A DNA stretch of 64,000 nt from Ephemerocybe angulata (Eukaryota > Basidiomycota > Agaricomycetes > Agaricales > Psathyrellaceae). The position numbers and the translations under genes are program-made. Where the stretch lies: positions 992,001-1,056,000 of the forward strand of contig JAACJK010000165.1 of NCBI GenBank assembly GCA_013368325.1, read 5' to 3'. Below the pieces are notes generated by a model. The model worked only from the letters and a program-made list of their open reading frames with translations. It did not search any database and was not told the DNA's origin. Positions 1 to 10,527 of the stretch are shown piece after piece (position 1 is the stretch's first letter; each line of letters opens with the position of its first letter).

Positions 1-739
1 CAAGTACCAGTGCGATTCTGAAAGATAGGCTTCTCCGACAAATATCTAATGCCCCATTCGCGTCTCATATGCATTTTACCCGTGTTCTGTACTCCCTGCA
101 ATAGATCACTTGGTGGGCGCCTAATTTATCTTCCGCTCTCGACACAATTACTGGCAACGTAAACACTCATATTTTGGCGGGGCTCCATTGCTTGTACAGT
201 ATCCTTTTCAGTAGTTATCATGTCCTACGAGCGCGTTGAATCTCGCTCTAACGTATGACACTGGGGGTCCGCGGATGGATTCATCCCCCCACCCCATTTA
301 CGATGATCACCTTGATCACCGCAGCAGTTCGTATGGACTCCATTTCCGTCGTTGGATACATCGGATGAATCACATGTGTTGTCAGGCCATATCCCAATTT
401 CACTTACCTGCCGCACGAAGCCCACGACCGATATGTACCTCCTTCCCGAACTATGATCAAGATTTAAATTCGGGGTGGGGCTAGAACGGGGAGGAACGTT
501 GGAAATAGGTACCTCCAAGCTCCCCCGGTGTCTAGGCACAGGATGTACCCCTGGGTCCGTTCCACACGACAGAACTCATGCACGGGCATATTGTCACCCC
601 GACCATCTGGCTACACACATCCGACAGAAACTTGATGAAGTTCGTCGCAGGAGCATGTATGGCGCCGAGTTTGACGCATCCGATCGCCGCTTCCACCACC
701 ACCGCCTCATGGTCCCCTCTCGAGTCGCCCTCCTCATCC
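1..739. other. No gene recognised
   Basis: Several short open frames exist on both strands, but none shows a signal peptide, a known motif or sensible splice sites. I see nothing I can support here except the immediate upstream region of the secreted-protein gene that starts at 740. Confidence 0.5.
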
Positions 740-1297
740 ATGCGCGTTAATCTCAGCCTCCTCCTCGCTACAATCCTCCCACTCTCACTCGCAGTTCCAC
801 TCCAGCGTAATAATGACCCTCAGCTCTTGCCTCGCCAGAGGGTCCACAAGATCGGCCCTGTTGCTGTATATGACACGGTCGTGACATGTACGCTCGTCGT
901 CAAGCCTGTGCGGAGGCCCAGCAAGATCCCGGCGAGCATCGAGCTTAGTGGTGGTGCGTTTCTTGTGCCCATCGTCGTCGTACTTATATCTCAGTGTTCA
1001 CGTCGAACAGTCATTGGAAGGACGCTCGCGTTTGGATCGCATTCTGGAATGATCAATGTACGTCTATCTCTGGCTTTGACTCCTAGCATAACCTGAACTC
1101 TCTTTCAGTCCGGTAGCATCACCACGGTGGAAGGGCCTAGCTGGTGGAATGGCGAATACACTGTGACGGAGATCATCAGCGCAGTCAACTCGACGGCCGA
1201 GGAGACGGCGGCGGTTATGACCAGCTGGGCCGGGAAAGCCAGGCTGCCTGGCGCGTTCTCTGGGACGGATTGGAACGTGCGTTCTGTTACTTGCTGA
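740..1297 (+). CDS. Small secreted protein, unknown function
   Basis: Two-exon gene, 740-1057 and 1109-1297, giving 168 residues. The ATG at 740 is chosen because it begins a clear signal peptide (MRVNLSLLLATILPLSLA, then VPLQ); the frame is open further upstream but without such a leader. The intron (1058-1108) has a GTACGT donor and a TTTCAG acceptor and joins the exons in phase 0. The mature part has WWNGEYTVTEI and a TSWAGKARLPG stretch near the C-terminus and no motif I recognise. Seen: leader, splice sites, open frame. Inferred: secretion. It could be a short effector-like or cell-wall protein; homology is unknown. An alternative intron at 952-992 is possible by sequence but would break the frame. 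Confidence 0.55.
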
Positions 1298-1388
1298 TGA
1301 GAACCTGAGCGAGGAATACGGACATAGGTAGAGTACAAGAATATCATGTCATTTGTTTGATAACTCATCTATATACCACCAGCGCTAT

Positions 1389-2141
1389 CTACCAACTCGG
1401 GCGGTTCGGATGATCACCACGTTCCACGATCTCGCGCTCGAGCTGCCGCCTCCGGAGCGCTGTGCGAAGTCCGCGCTGCACGAGCTCCTCGCGCCTGCGG
1501 ATATACCCAGTCCTGAAATTACCCGTGCCACTGCGGCGCTCCAGGAGTTCCTCTTCGAGTTCGCGCCGCTGAGACTCGGCGTCTGGGGAGGATGGTGCAG
1601 CTGCCTGATTGCTCCCAAAGACCTTATTCTTCAGTTTGCGGAGTCCTGAGCGCAGACCGCGCTCCAGGAGTTCCAATTCGAGTTCGCGCCGCTGGACCTC
1701 GGCGTCTGGGGGTGGTGCACTGCTCCCTCCGAAGACTTTGTTCTTCAGGTTGCGGAGACCGGAGCGCAGACCGCGCTCCAGGAGTTCCAATTCGAGTTCG
1801 CGCCGCTGGACCTCGGCGTCTGGGGAGGGTTGTGCACTGCTCCCTCCGAAGACCTTGTTCTTCAGTTTCTGGAGACCGGAACGCAGACCGCGTTCCTCAA
1901 GGGTGAGAGCGTCAAAGTCGAAACCCCGGGCCTCTACGGTGGACTCGTAGGAGAGGTCCCGAGCGGCGAGGGAGGTGAGGTCATTTGTCGCCTGAAGGTT
2001 GGTTAAGAATGGGAGTGACGTGAGAGGGGTGTTCAGAGTGGGTAGTGGAGAGGGGTAACGTACGGGAACGGGCATAGCGAGGACGTTGGAGCCGCTTAGG
2101 ATGAGGGCGCTGAAGAGCGTGAGGGTCGTGGCGAAACGCAT
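1389..2141 (-). CDS. Secreted tandem-repeat protein, possible Kex2-processed peptide precursor
   Basis: Single-exon frame of 250 residues. Residues 1-22 form a signal peptide (hydrophobic core, then ...SNVLA before MPVPV). Residues 83-121, 122-159 and 160-200 are three tandem copies of a ~39-residue unit, each starting ERGLRSGL and holding a cationic stretch of the type KLKNKVFG, a Ser/Pro linker and PDAE..QRRELELELL. A degenerate fourth unit follows (GLRTALRRR near 224). The QRR/ERR pairs recur at the same place in each unit, as expected for Kex2 cleavage, and the Lys/Arg-rich core could form an amphipathic helix. Fungal KEP proteins (Kex2-processed repeat proteins) give rise to pheromone-like or cyclic peptides; assignment to that group is inference from architecture only. 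No UstY-like or other RiPP-modifying gene is visible beside it. A plain repeat-containing structural protein is the main alternative. Confidence 0.7.
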   Translation of the reverse strand: MRFATTLTLFSALILSGSNVLAMPVPVRYPSPLPTLNTPLTSLPFLTNLQATNDLTSLAARDLSYESTVEARGFDFDALTLEERGLRSGLQKLKNKVFGGSSAQPSPDAEVQRRELELELLERGLRSGLRNLKNKVFGGSSAPPPDAEVQRRELELELLERGLRSGLRKLKNKVFGSNQAAAPSSPDAESQRRELEEELLERRSGTGNFRTGYIRRREELVQRGLRTALRRRQLEREIVERGDHPNRPSW

Positions 2142-3290
2142 TTTTGAATGTTTACTAGGACGGACACCGTTAGCTACGAGCGGCGTTGTGTGAAATGTGT
2201 TTGACGATGGCTCACATTGGGTGGGAGGTAAAGTTATGTTGTGTAGGTGATGATGTAGGACCAGCCTAAGATCTAGTGAAGGATAGAGAGCGAGGCGTTA
2301 GAAATTGGGCCGTGGGCGAGGAAAGCTGGATGGATGGGTGAGACGTACGATGTGGGGATGCACCGGGCACTGGGGAAACCACCCAGCCATGGGGGTCGTT
2401 TATATAGACGTTTTACAAGTTCGGGACCCAGAATACCGAGCTGGGAATGGGGTGATGCCGACGTGGTATCTTGGATGTTTTCCCATGCGCGCTGTTATCT
2501 TTATTGCGGAAGGTACTTTGGGGTTGTAACCGGCGTTTGGGATGAGCGAGCTTGAGACAGTCCCACATAGTTTGGGCCAGTTTAGGCGAATTTGGGGCTC
2601 CGGGTGGTGCCCGTGGGAGGAGTCCGGAGAGATGGGAGCTGGGAATAGAAATGACATTCGTGTCAACCCAATGCCACCAAAAGATATCTGCCTTGCTTTG
2701 TTTCGGCGAAATCGCCAGCCCAAGACCCCAAAAGCTCAAAATACCTACACACAATTGAAATATTCACGATTTTATGGCATCATTTTCATAGAGTTGCTTT
2801 GATTTTTGGTCCAGGCCTTCGACATGTCGGGAATTTCCCTCGGCCGTTGACTATGCGACATTACATGGTTCGCACTTTTCAAATCCCCAGTTCCACATCT
2901 CAATCTTTCCAACACAGATACAACACACACAGACACGCACCTTAACTACCATCAAATGGACCGAGTTTCTCAAGACCTTGACCAGTGGTATCACATTCCT
3001 CCAGGGATCCGGAAGGAAGGGCGTGTATGACGGACGCCACCCTGTCGAGCGCCCTGGTACTCAGGTTCGTTTACCCCTACCTGTTACCAGATATTATACT
3101 ATCGCAGAGAGTTACATGAAAAGGCTGAATGTATGGCAGTTCCAAGTGGTCGATACATTGTTGACGGCCGTCTACCAATAGGCGCCCATTACCTCCTCAG
3201 TGAAATCTGGTCATTATTCCCATATGCACTTTGGGGGAAGCTCAGTATCAGAATTTATAATGAAGGTGTTGCATTGATCTCGGTGGCTAG
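2142..3290. other. No gene recognised
   Basis: Contains the presumed promoter and 5' UTR of the minus-strand gene ending at 1389. Otherwise only short, unsupported open frames on both strands. Confidence 0.45.
2400..2406 (-). promoter_or_regulatory. TATA-like box upstream of the secreted repeat gene
   Basis: On the minus strand the sequence reads TATATAA, about 260 bases before the ATG at 2141. This would imply a long 5' UTR, so the assignment is tentative. Confidence 0.3.
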
Positions 3291-3471
3291 TACAGTCAAC
3301 ACCGCACTAATCCATACCCCTCGGTGGAGCCAGAAAGGTATGGGTTAATACAGGTTACGGGTTAACGGAGGGAAGTTTGGGTGAGATTCGGCATTCTGTG
3401 ACCGCCAAAAGTTACGGGTTAAGGGTGTCTATGGGTTAGGGCGGGTACGGGTTAGTGCGGTGTTGACTGTA
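3291..3471. mobile_element. MITE-like element with 20-base perfect terminal inverted repeats
   Basis: The left end (3291-3310) reads TACAGTCAACACCGCACTAA and the right end (3452-3471) is its exact reverse complement. The 181-base element has no coding capacity. Its interior carries several GGTTA/GGGTTA-type runs that resemble telomeric repeats (around 3341-3455). The flanks would fit a TA or AGT target duplication, but the TIR edge makes this ambiguous. It is probably a non-autonomous DNA transposon; the superfamily cannot be set from the sequence alone. Confidence 0.75.
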
Positions 3472-4619
3472 GTGATGGAGCCTGCGGCCTTGCGGTGACG
3501 CGCGCTTAAGTGTCACGTCGCACAAGCGTGGCACCTTGGGGTTGAAATTGTACCCGAGATTGTTTCAGACTGTGGGTACCTAGTGAGGCGTAATCCACCT
3601 ACGAATATCTCCTGGCCCGCGACGCTGCTCTGCTGCGTCTAGCCCCCTCAATACGTAGCTGTAAATCTAGTTCAACCTCCTCTACTGAGCTCACACGGAA
3701 GCTCGTCAACTCTCATCCATCCTCAAATCTCTTTGTTAGGTCGTCTCGTCTACTCTGTCAGTCTTGGAGTGTTGAGCACAGGAGCCAGAGACTTCAATCA
3801 ATCCCGCACCGTCCGCTCCCATCGAATGTCCCCTCTCGTTCCATATCCCGGTTGCGCTCATCCAAAGCAACAACTAGGGGTGGTTAGAGGTTCGTACATC
3901 GATTGGATATTGGGTACACCGTACATGCAGCAAGTGCTTATCGTCCTGCACTTCGGTTAGCTCGCGATGCACGGTAGTCGAGGATGACGAATACACACCT
4001 GGGAAAATCGCACCCTCCCTCCCATCCCTTCCATCGTCCTACCCATGTTCGATACTATACGTCTGACGGCCTCTCTACGCCCCCGGTGACCTGAATCATG
4101 GCCCTGTGACCCTCGAGCGAGGCGGAAAAGGGATGGAGACGGCGGAGATGAGCATGATGGCGATAGACCATGGCTTGTGCGGCGCCGAGTCCGATGTCGA
4201 ATGACGGGCGCGCGCGTGGCGAGTTACCAAAGGGTGTGAAGTAGTACTGTAGTTCCGGGAGCAGGGGCAGGCGGGCATCGGTGAGATCCTATCGTCAACG
4301 GTACGGAGAGAGGGAAGCAGGCGTTGTGAGAGTGGGGAGTATCCTGTCAAGGAGAAAAGGAGGGTGCTGAGCTTCCACATCCGCGCGCATGGTGTTGTGA
4401 CTTATAGAGCACGAGCGCACGATGGAAACCCCTGGGTATGTTGCTCGTTGAGCCGCTGTTTTGCCGAATCTCATACATGTCCTCGACAGTCAGTTGGAAG
4501 TCTATGGAGGTGAAAGGTCAGGAGGTCAGGTAACCGTGGTCGTGGTTGTGGTCGTTGTGGGGGGAGACACGGGCTTGATGATCGTTCGATTCGGGGCTCT
4601 GGGATGAAGGTGGTCAGGC
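3472..4619. other. No gene recognised
   Basis: No frame shows a convincing motif or splice structure. A GT-rich run (around 4530-4565, repeated GTGGTCGTGG-like units) precedes the boundary of the segmental duplication at 4620. Confidence 0.45.
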
Positions 4620-6765
4620 AGCCAGGGGCCGGGGATAGAAATAGGCGGGTGTTTGGAGGAAAATACGGCGGGCGTAGCCATGGATTGGGTTATGTAGTGG
4701 TAATCTACACATGGTAAGGAACGATTCTGCGCCATGTTAACACATAACCCGTAGTAGATGACGGCCACAAGCACACACCTGTACAACTACATTCATTCCT
4801 CGATCCCTCAGGCCCAACGCCCCACTCGTTCTCTAACCTCCACCCATCGATAAACGAGCCCAAAGTCACGAAAACGGCGACAGGGTGGCAGGAGCTGAGC
4901 ACACCTGTACCTTGCCTGTGCACAACGCGGATGTTCGCAGCCCACCAAATGACGACCCTGGGGTGAGATCGGCGACGGGATGCACCAGCACATAAGTAGC
5001 GTCCTTGAAGCATCAGCACAAACTTTGGCCTCGCGTGTCAGTCGGTCTGTAGGCCATTGCCATATCAAGCGTGTCGTCAGTCGGTATCTGCGGAGATGTG
5101 ACCTCCTTCTAGAAGAATCGAGGGGAAAGGGGCGGAAGGAGGTATTCGAGGGTGACCGACATCGACGTCGACGACGAAGCAGAAAATCGTCTGGCCATCA
5201 TCATGTCGAAGCTGTAGCCAAACATGCAACAAATCGATGACTAACGCGCCGCCGCCAAGCTCTTCATCCTCCTGAGTCCTCCTCCTCGTCACAGGCCACC
5301 AGTTGACCACAGATCCTGAAGAATCTTGTCTGGCGCTCCATTGAGCTCCATCCCCGCCTCGCATCCCAGCACCGCGGTAACGGCTTGGACATAGGTACAG
5401 GCGCCCAGACGGGCGCTTAAGTTGACATCCCACATTGGCCAGCGTTGCTGATGGGCCCCACGTTGATAAGGGTCGGTGTGACACGCTCCCGTCACAGGGT
5501 GGTCAGGACTGAGCTCTTTATTGTCCACTCTCCAAGTATCTATTGAGGCGTCACCGCGTTCAATTTGCGCAGCGGCGAAGGAGTATACGCTCAGAGATAT
5601 CTCTGGTGCTTCACACTCAGCGCCAGGCAGATAGACACTGCATAAACGGTGTGTAATAACGCCGCGATACTGGTAACAGACAAGAGAAGTGGGTGGGATG
5701 AGTGTGCCTGGCTCGTGCCTACCTCCGTCAATCCCCATCTGCCCAAAGAGCCCCTGTAAACGTTCGATTAGATAGATAGCCGCATTCGCTCCCCAACTTC
5801 GACGGGAAAGGCAGTGAAGGGCTGTGGAACACAACAGCCATCCCAGCCTCATGCTACGCCACGCCTGCCCCACATCGCCACATCAATTCACACATCACAT
5901 GAAATAGACGCCCATTACATAAAGAGCCCTGCACGCAGGACAGCACGTTCCATCCTGACATATCTGGTGCTGTCCACGCACTCGCCACTTACGATCGGGC
6001 TCTCCTATAACCCTGATTCACATACGGAGGCGGATGGGCTATCCTCTTCCCTTTGGATTCGACTTTCAAGATACACTGACACAGCTGGCAGTGTGCTGAT
6101 CGCCCTGGGTTGTGCTTAGCAGCGTGCTTTAGATATCCATGAAAGAGTGTATTACGCCCGCTATGTCTCCCAGAGGAGGTGAATGTGTGCGCGATGTCTT
6201 ATACTGGACATAAACAGTGAGGCACGCGTTTTAGGTACGGTCGCCATGAGCATTGCTTGCAGGCAGCAAGCTTGAGATAAGATTAACCACGATGCAGTGC
6301 GGTGAATAGAGCACGGCACCAGTTCGTTAGTCACATCATCGTCAACTTCGAGGCCAAGAACAATGGAGCAGAAGCCCAATTTACACGGTGAACCAGACAC
6401 TCACTGATCTAGACCATGGGACAACGAAAGTACGCGTTATGAATATGTTCGCCGTCGACTTGGACTGATCTCGTAATAGTAGTGCACTTGTGGCCGAAGA
6501 TGCACCTGGAGAGCGGTAAGTCTTCCATCCTGGCTGACGGAATCGACCCACTGATTCAGATACACGCCTAAACCCATCTATACATGCGAGGTATGCAGTG
6601 TCACTTGATCTACCTACTAGCGCCTGAGCGCCTCCAGCTGCAATCCAGCTGAGAATCGTATCTCGACGCTGCAACTTTACAAAAGGTGGGATCCCCAGCT
6701 CAATAAGTTCGTGTATCCCTTTTCTACACATCTATCTTCTCATTGCCAAGGGCACATAAAGAGGG
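4620..6765. repeat. Diverged segmental duplication, copy 1
   Basis: This stretch aligns by eye, in the same orientation, with 55211-57545. Shared landmarks include AGCCAGGGGCCGGGGATAGA at the left edge (4620 and 55211), GAAATAGACGCCCAT (5901 and 56677) and the CCATGGGACAACGAAAG block (6414 and 57191). The copies differ by many substitutions, and copy 2 has about 165 extra bases near 56163-56330. One minus-strand frame (about 5299-5450, ending ...LQDLWSTGGL) is kept open in both copies, but nothing identifies it. The last ~75 bases (about 6691-6765) match copy 2 in reverse orientation. Confidence 0.8.
6416..6515 (+). pseudogene. Detached first two exons of a TPR/CHAT-type gene (copy 1)
   Basis: The ATG at 6416 starts a 14-base exon (6416-6429) followed by a GTACGC donor, a ~50-base intron ending TAATAG, and a 36-base exon (6480-6515) with a GTAAGT donor. 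The spliced reading is MGQRNSALVAEDAPGER. The TPR gene at 60947 has the same exon sizes and phases and reads MGQQNSSLVTDAAPGRR. No downstream coding exons follow here, so this looks like a 5' gene relic carried in the duplication. The match is seen in sequence; the relic status is inferred. Confidence 0.55.
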
Positions 6766-7083
6766 GGGCAAGCAGCCTCGAACTTCGCCGCGCATATAGG
6801 TGACAGCGCGAGGCGCGACGTCACACGTCGCGAGCTTCTTTCCTAGTCCTTCAAGTTCCCTCATTGCACGCATCGGGCGGTCAAATTCTTGAGAAGGAGG
6901 GATAATTCAACTTGTTGGGCTATCAAGGCAAAACTTAGGTCGATAAAATGTAGGTAGATATTATCTAAACACTCTGACGATGAAATCCGTGTGCGATAAC
7001 TGGGGTCTGCAGACGAAGATTCAGCAGATTCAGTAAACAGCGGAGCGAAGTCAAAAGAGCTCCTCACTTTGTACTGTCCCCTA

Positions 7084-7820
7084 TCACTTCTTCTGTCCCG
7101 GTGCCTTCTTCGCAGGAGTCTGTGCCGGTGCCTTCGCCTGTTTTTTGGAACCCTTGGCCTGGGTTTGAAGTGGACGCCCGGCAGGGGATCCTCGTAGTAA
7201 CGGCCACGGTTCCTTCTTGAGTGCCAAAACGAAGTTGTCTTCCGCAGTAATGCCAAGTTCCGTCATAGTTTTTCTCATGTCGCCACGTATTTGTAAGGGC
7301 TTGCCCGGCTGGGACCCGCGTTGCAGGGTTATGAGGTTAGCGAGGTCGGAGGGTTGCTTCCCTATAAAGCCAAGAGTGGGGCCGGCCTCTTTGTAGAGTT
7401 GGTCAACAGTCGTCTGGGGCGTGACGGGAAGGGGAATTTGTTCTATGACTGGAGACCCAATAGCGAGCAGTAGCGTGAAGGAACTACGGCGATAGACTTC
7501 GACAGCCTCTTCGAGAAAATCGCGGAGTGAAAGCTGGAACGGGACGTCGAGGGCTTGTTCGCGTGCCTGGAGACCCTCGTATTCAGCGTTGAATCCGTCG
7601 CGTGCGTCGAAATCCTCGTGGCTGAAGCTGAGGTCCCTGCTGCGCAGGTAGCTGCTTGGAACATGGCGACCTTCAAGCTCAGCAAAGTCCTGCCATAGAC
7701 TCGACGTTAGCTGATTACCCAAAAGAAGGGAAACCGACATACCTGGTGTGCAGCTGTAAAGCCGAAAAGGGCTGCCGCGCTCAAGAGAACGGTGAGGAGG
7801 GGAGCAAGTGTAACCCGCAT
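7084..7820 (-). CDS. Secreted protein with Lys/Ala/Pro-rich tail
   Basis: Two exons on the minus strand, 7820-7743 and 7689-7084, giving 227 residues. Exon 1 is just the leader (MRVTLAPLLTVLLSAAALFGFTAAHQ overall; hydrophobic core at residues 5-20). The 53-base intron has a GTATGT donor and a GGCAG acceptor, phase 0. The mature part includes FAELEGRHVPSS, RDLSFSHEDFDARD and a central hydrophobic stretch (SSFTLLLAIG). The last ~30 residues are a basic tail of KKQAKAPAQTPAKKAPGQKK type. No catalytic motif is recognised. The RDLS...(D/E)ARDGF...L.ARE pattern loosely recalls the pro-region of the secreted repeat protein at 1389-2141, so a distant relation is possible. Secretion is inferred from the leader. 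Confidence 0.65.
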
Positions 7821-7953
7821 TCTGACGGGCTGTGGGCTGGTTCGCGATATGTCAGGTATGGACCTGTCTTGGTCCTGTCCTTTATACTTATTATCCAGGT
7901 CCTGCATTACGTGTTTCCGAAATCAAGCGCCTCTCCATGACTCCACCACCGTC

Positions 7954-8051
7954 GCACGATATCCAACCATGCAGCCAACACCTCAATTCCACTCGATCCA
8001 GCGTTGCACGATATCCAACCCTGCAGCCAACTCCCCAATTCCGCTCGATCC
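7954..8051. repeat. 46-base tandem duplication
   Basis: Units 7954-7999 and 8006-8051 both read GCACGATATCCAACC..GCAGCCAAC..C..CAATTCC.CTCGATCC, with four mismatches and six bases between them. No function is apparent. Confidence 0.8.
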
Positions 8052-8635
8052 GGATTGCCACGCTACCGCAGATCTGACATATCCTCAAACACAGCGTACT
8101 CTATCAATCCCAGTTGTGGTGTTCTGGCTACGACAATGTGGCTCGGACCTCCATTGTATCTCGTGGTTCCGCTGGATCCGCATATGTGCGTCACCATCTG
8201 CCCGACAAGGCGAGACGAGGTCTCTATGTACTATGTAGGGTGGAAATGGGGAGTTGGATGGGATTTGGATTGATATTGTCGATGATATTTGACCCTATAA
8301 TAAAATCTTGCGTGAAGCGGCAAGCCTCATTCTCTCTACCCCAGCGATGCGTGTGCATCTAATATTATTTATTTTTTCATTTACTGTGTGGCAATAACCG
8401 GGACCATTGGTGGCATTAACCCCAACTCCCAACAATTTACTCCGCAATGATGTAAGGTCTCCAGTCGTCCGCCTTCCCATCCTTACACACCTTGTCCTTA
8501 TCCTACATAAGTAGAAAAATGAGTTGGTTCCATCATTGTAACTTGTGCATCGATAATTTGGGGTGCGATATACTAAAGACAGCTTCAAGTTCTTTACACC
8601 CGTGTGGCATTTAAAGCAGAACCAAGCTATCATTG

Positions 8636-8753
8636 TCTCCTCCTTTCTCTTGGCAAGGCGTTCAGATAGCTCGTCTAGAATATCACGCATCGAAAGCGCT
8701 GGAAGAGCCTCTCGGCGCATAAAAATACTCCCATGTTTGCGGGCTTCGTGGTC
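8636..8753 (-). pseudogene. Fragment of an unknown protein family ('ALSMRDILDEL' module)
   Basis: On the minus strand, after a CTGCAG acceptor-like site, the frame reads DHEARKHGSIFMRRE and continues with ALPALSMRDILDELSERLAKR. The same module occurs on the plus strand at 9848 (LLSALSMRQIMEELDEHLETR). No continuation with good splice sites was found downstream, so this is probably a fragment. Function unknown. Confidence 0.4.
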
Positions 8754-9811
8754 CTGCAGTAGCGGGAAAAATGTGGGTAAATCGGGGCTGTAGGTGTATG
8801 GAGAATGGCGGAGAAACTTGAGGAGTGGTCACAAAATAGTATTCATGATGGCCCTGGCCCTCTCTTGATCAGTTGCCTTGGCGAGCAAGGCTCAGTTCAA
8901 GGAATATGATGCTTCCATTGTGTTGTTTGTGATCAAGGTCGTTCTGAGTTCAACATCCGTCTCGGGGGGCTCACGGCATGAGCGCATGCTCTGTATAATA
9001 CATCTGCTAGGCTGTCATGTTATCAGGAGAGCGCACGTGCACTGTAAGGCGTTCCGACAGAATATCACCCCTGAGGCTGAGTGTCGCTAAAGAGCGTGAG
9101 CACCAAGCTCATGGATAGAGCGGAAACCGGGATTACCATATACATGTTCTTGGCATGTATTACTATTATTCCACCCGGACTCCTATTATTCGGATCCCAC
9201 TTTTCGGTGGCCGCTGCATGTGGGAGAGTCGAGATAGCTGTCGGGTACTTCCAAATTGGGTAAGGGAAGTGTGTGCGCCTTGTATCGACACTGGCTCATA
9301 AATATTCATAAGAATACAGCCAGCATGAGATTAAGGATGGGAAGAGGGCCAACATCTTTTCTCAGTTTATAGGCTACCATAGACATTTCAGGGCACATCA
9401 ATCTTCCATAATTCTAGCTAATAGCGTTTCTGAACTTTTAAACCTAGTCCGAGGCACATCTGTTCCTTATCTGCTCGAATTTCCCCTTTCCCGGCCGCGG
9501 CTGATGGCATTGCCATATTTGGGTCAAAATCTCCGGCGGTCGCCTCTTTGGGCGCGCGCGATCGCATTCCGCGCCGGTAACCTTTTCGTGTTGGCACGGG
9601 CATGATACGGTCACCGCTCAAGAGACTATGCGCCTCACGGTCCTCACTCTCCCTTGTTTCTCTTCTCTAGGGACAGGAACACAACCCTGTGAGTACAATT
9701 TGCCTCCTAAATAAGCGCAGGCGTATTTAATTTACCATCACGCTCCCTCTCCATTCCGATACTCGTCCCAATCCCTACTCAGACCCACTCCATAAACGCG
9801 CGCCGAGCGTT
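8754..9811. other. No gene recognised
   Basis: Only short open frames with no motif or splice support. The stretch separates two oppositely oriented copies of the same protein module. Confidence 0.4.
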
Positions 9812-9847
9812 CTACGACCTCGACACTCGCGAATTAGCAGCATCTAT

Positions 9848-10090
9848 ATGCATGAGGAGCTGCTGTCGGCGCTTTCGATGCGGCAAATTATGGAGGAGCT
9901 GGACGAGCATCTTGAGACTCGAGAGGCGCAGGGAAGAGAGGTTATGTACCCTGGACTCGAGGGCGATCGCCGCTACGACCTCGTGTGGAAGTCGCTCTCC
10001 TCGCACGCGAAGAAGTGGATCATCGAGGAGCACCTTCGTATTGGCCTACCGCATCCGCACCGGCTGGTGGATTCCCCTTCAGCGGCATGA
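9848..10090 (+). CDS. Hypothetical protein, 'ALSMRQIMEEL' module
   Basis: An open frame of 80 residues with a charged, helical composition (MHEELLSALSMRQIMEEL, then DEHLETREAQGRE). The frame reads back upstream to about 9822 (RISSIYMHEELL), matching the minus-strand fragment at 8636-8753 (HGSIFMRREALPALSMRDIL), so the true start may lie in an upstream exon. It ends DSPSAA at 10090. No known domain is recognised. The pair points to a small repeated family arranged head to head here. Confidence 0.4.
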   Translation: MHEELLSALSMRQIMEELDEHLETREAQGREVMYPGLEGDRRYDLVWKSLSSHAKKWIIEEHLRIGLPHPHRLVDSPSAA

Positions 10091-10527
10091 TATCCTTCCC
10101 TCTCCCCTCGTACGACACTGCCGTCGCTTTCCTTACCTCCGAGGGGTGGTTGTCATTTCTGTGCACAAACCATGGGCAACAGCCCTCCATGCCTGTGCAC
10201 AATTGAAAGGCAACTGCCCTAGGCAAATCCTTGCCACAGAATTGTGCACAAGAACGAAATCAGGAAGTGTCTTACTCAGCAGGATGAGAACCAGCAATTG
10301 CTAGGCTCGCGACCAGCCGTGACCTGAGCCGGTCACACCTTTGATGTCACTGCGTGACAGGTTACCGTCAGGTAACGGCTGGGACACTCGAGGCACATTT
10401 TGGCGTGTCACGGAATGTCACAAAAGACTTAGCCGTGGCGCGCGTCAAACTGGGGCATTTCGGTGGGCTCGAGGCCGTAATCGGTCAATTATAAACGTAG
10501 GTAGACAAAATGAAACAGAATTTCTAT
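10091..10527. other. No gene recognised
   Basis: Contains GTGACC/GTCAC-rich short repeats (10318-10430) but no supportable frame. Confidence 0.4.

Noticed and set aside
952..992. A 41-base intron in the secreted-protein gene at 740
   Set aside because: GT and AG are present, but removal breaks the frame with the next exon, whereas reading through keeps it.
3341..3455. True telomere or interstitial telomere tract
   Set aside because: The GGTTA runs are few, irregular and lie inside a TIR-bounded element.
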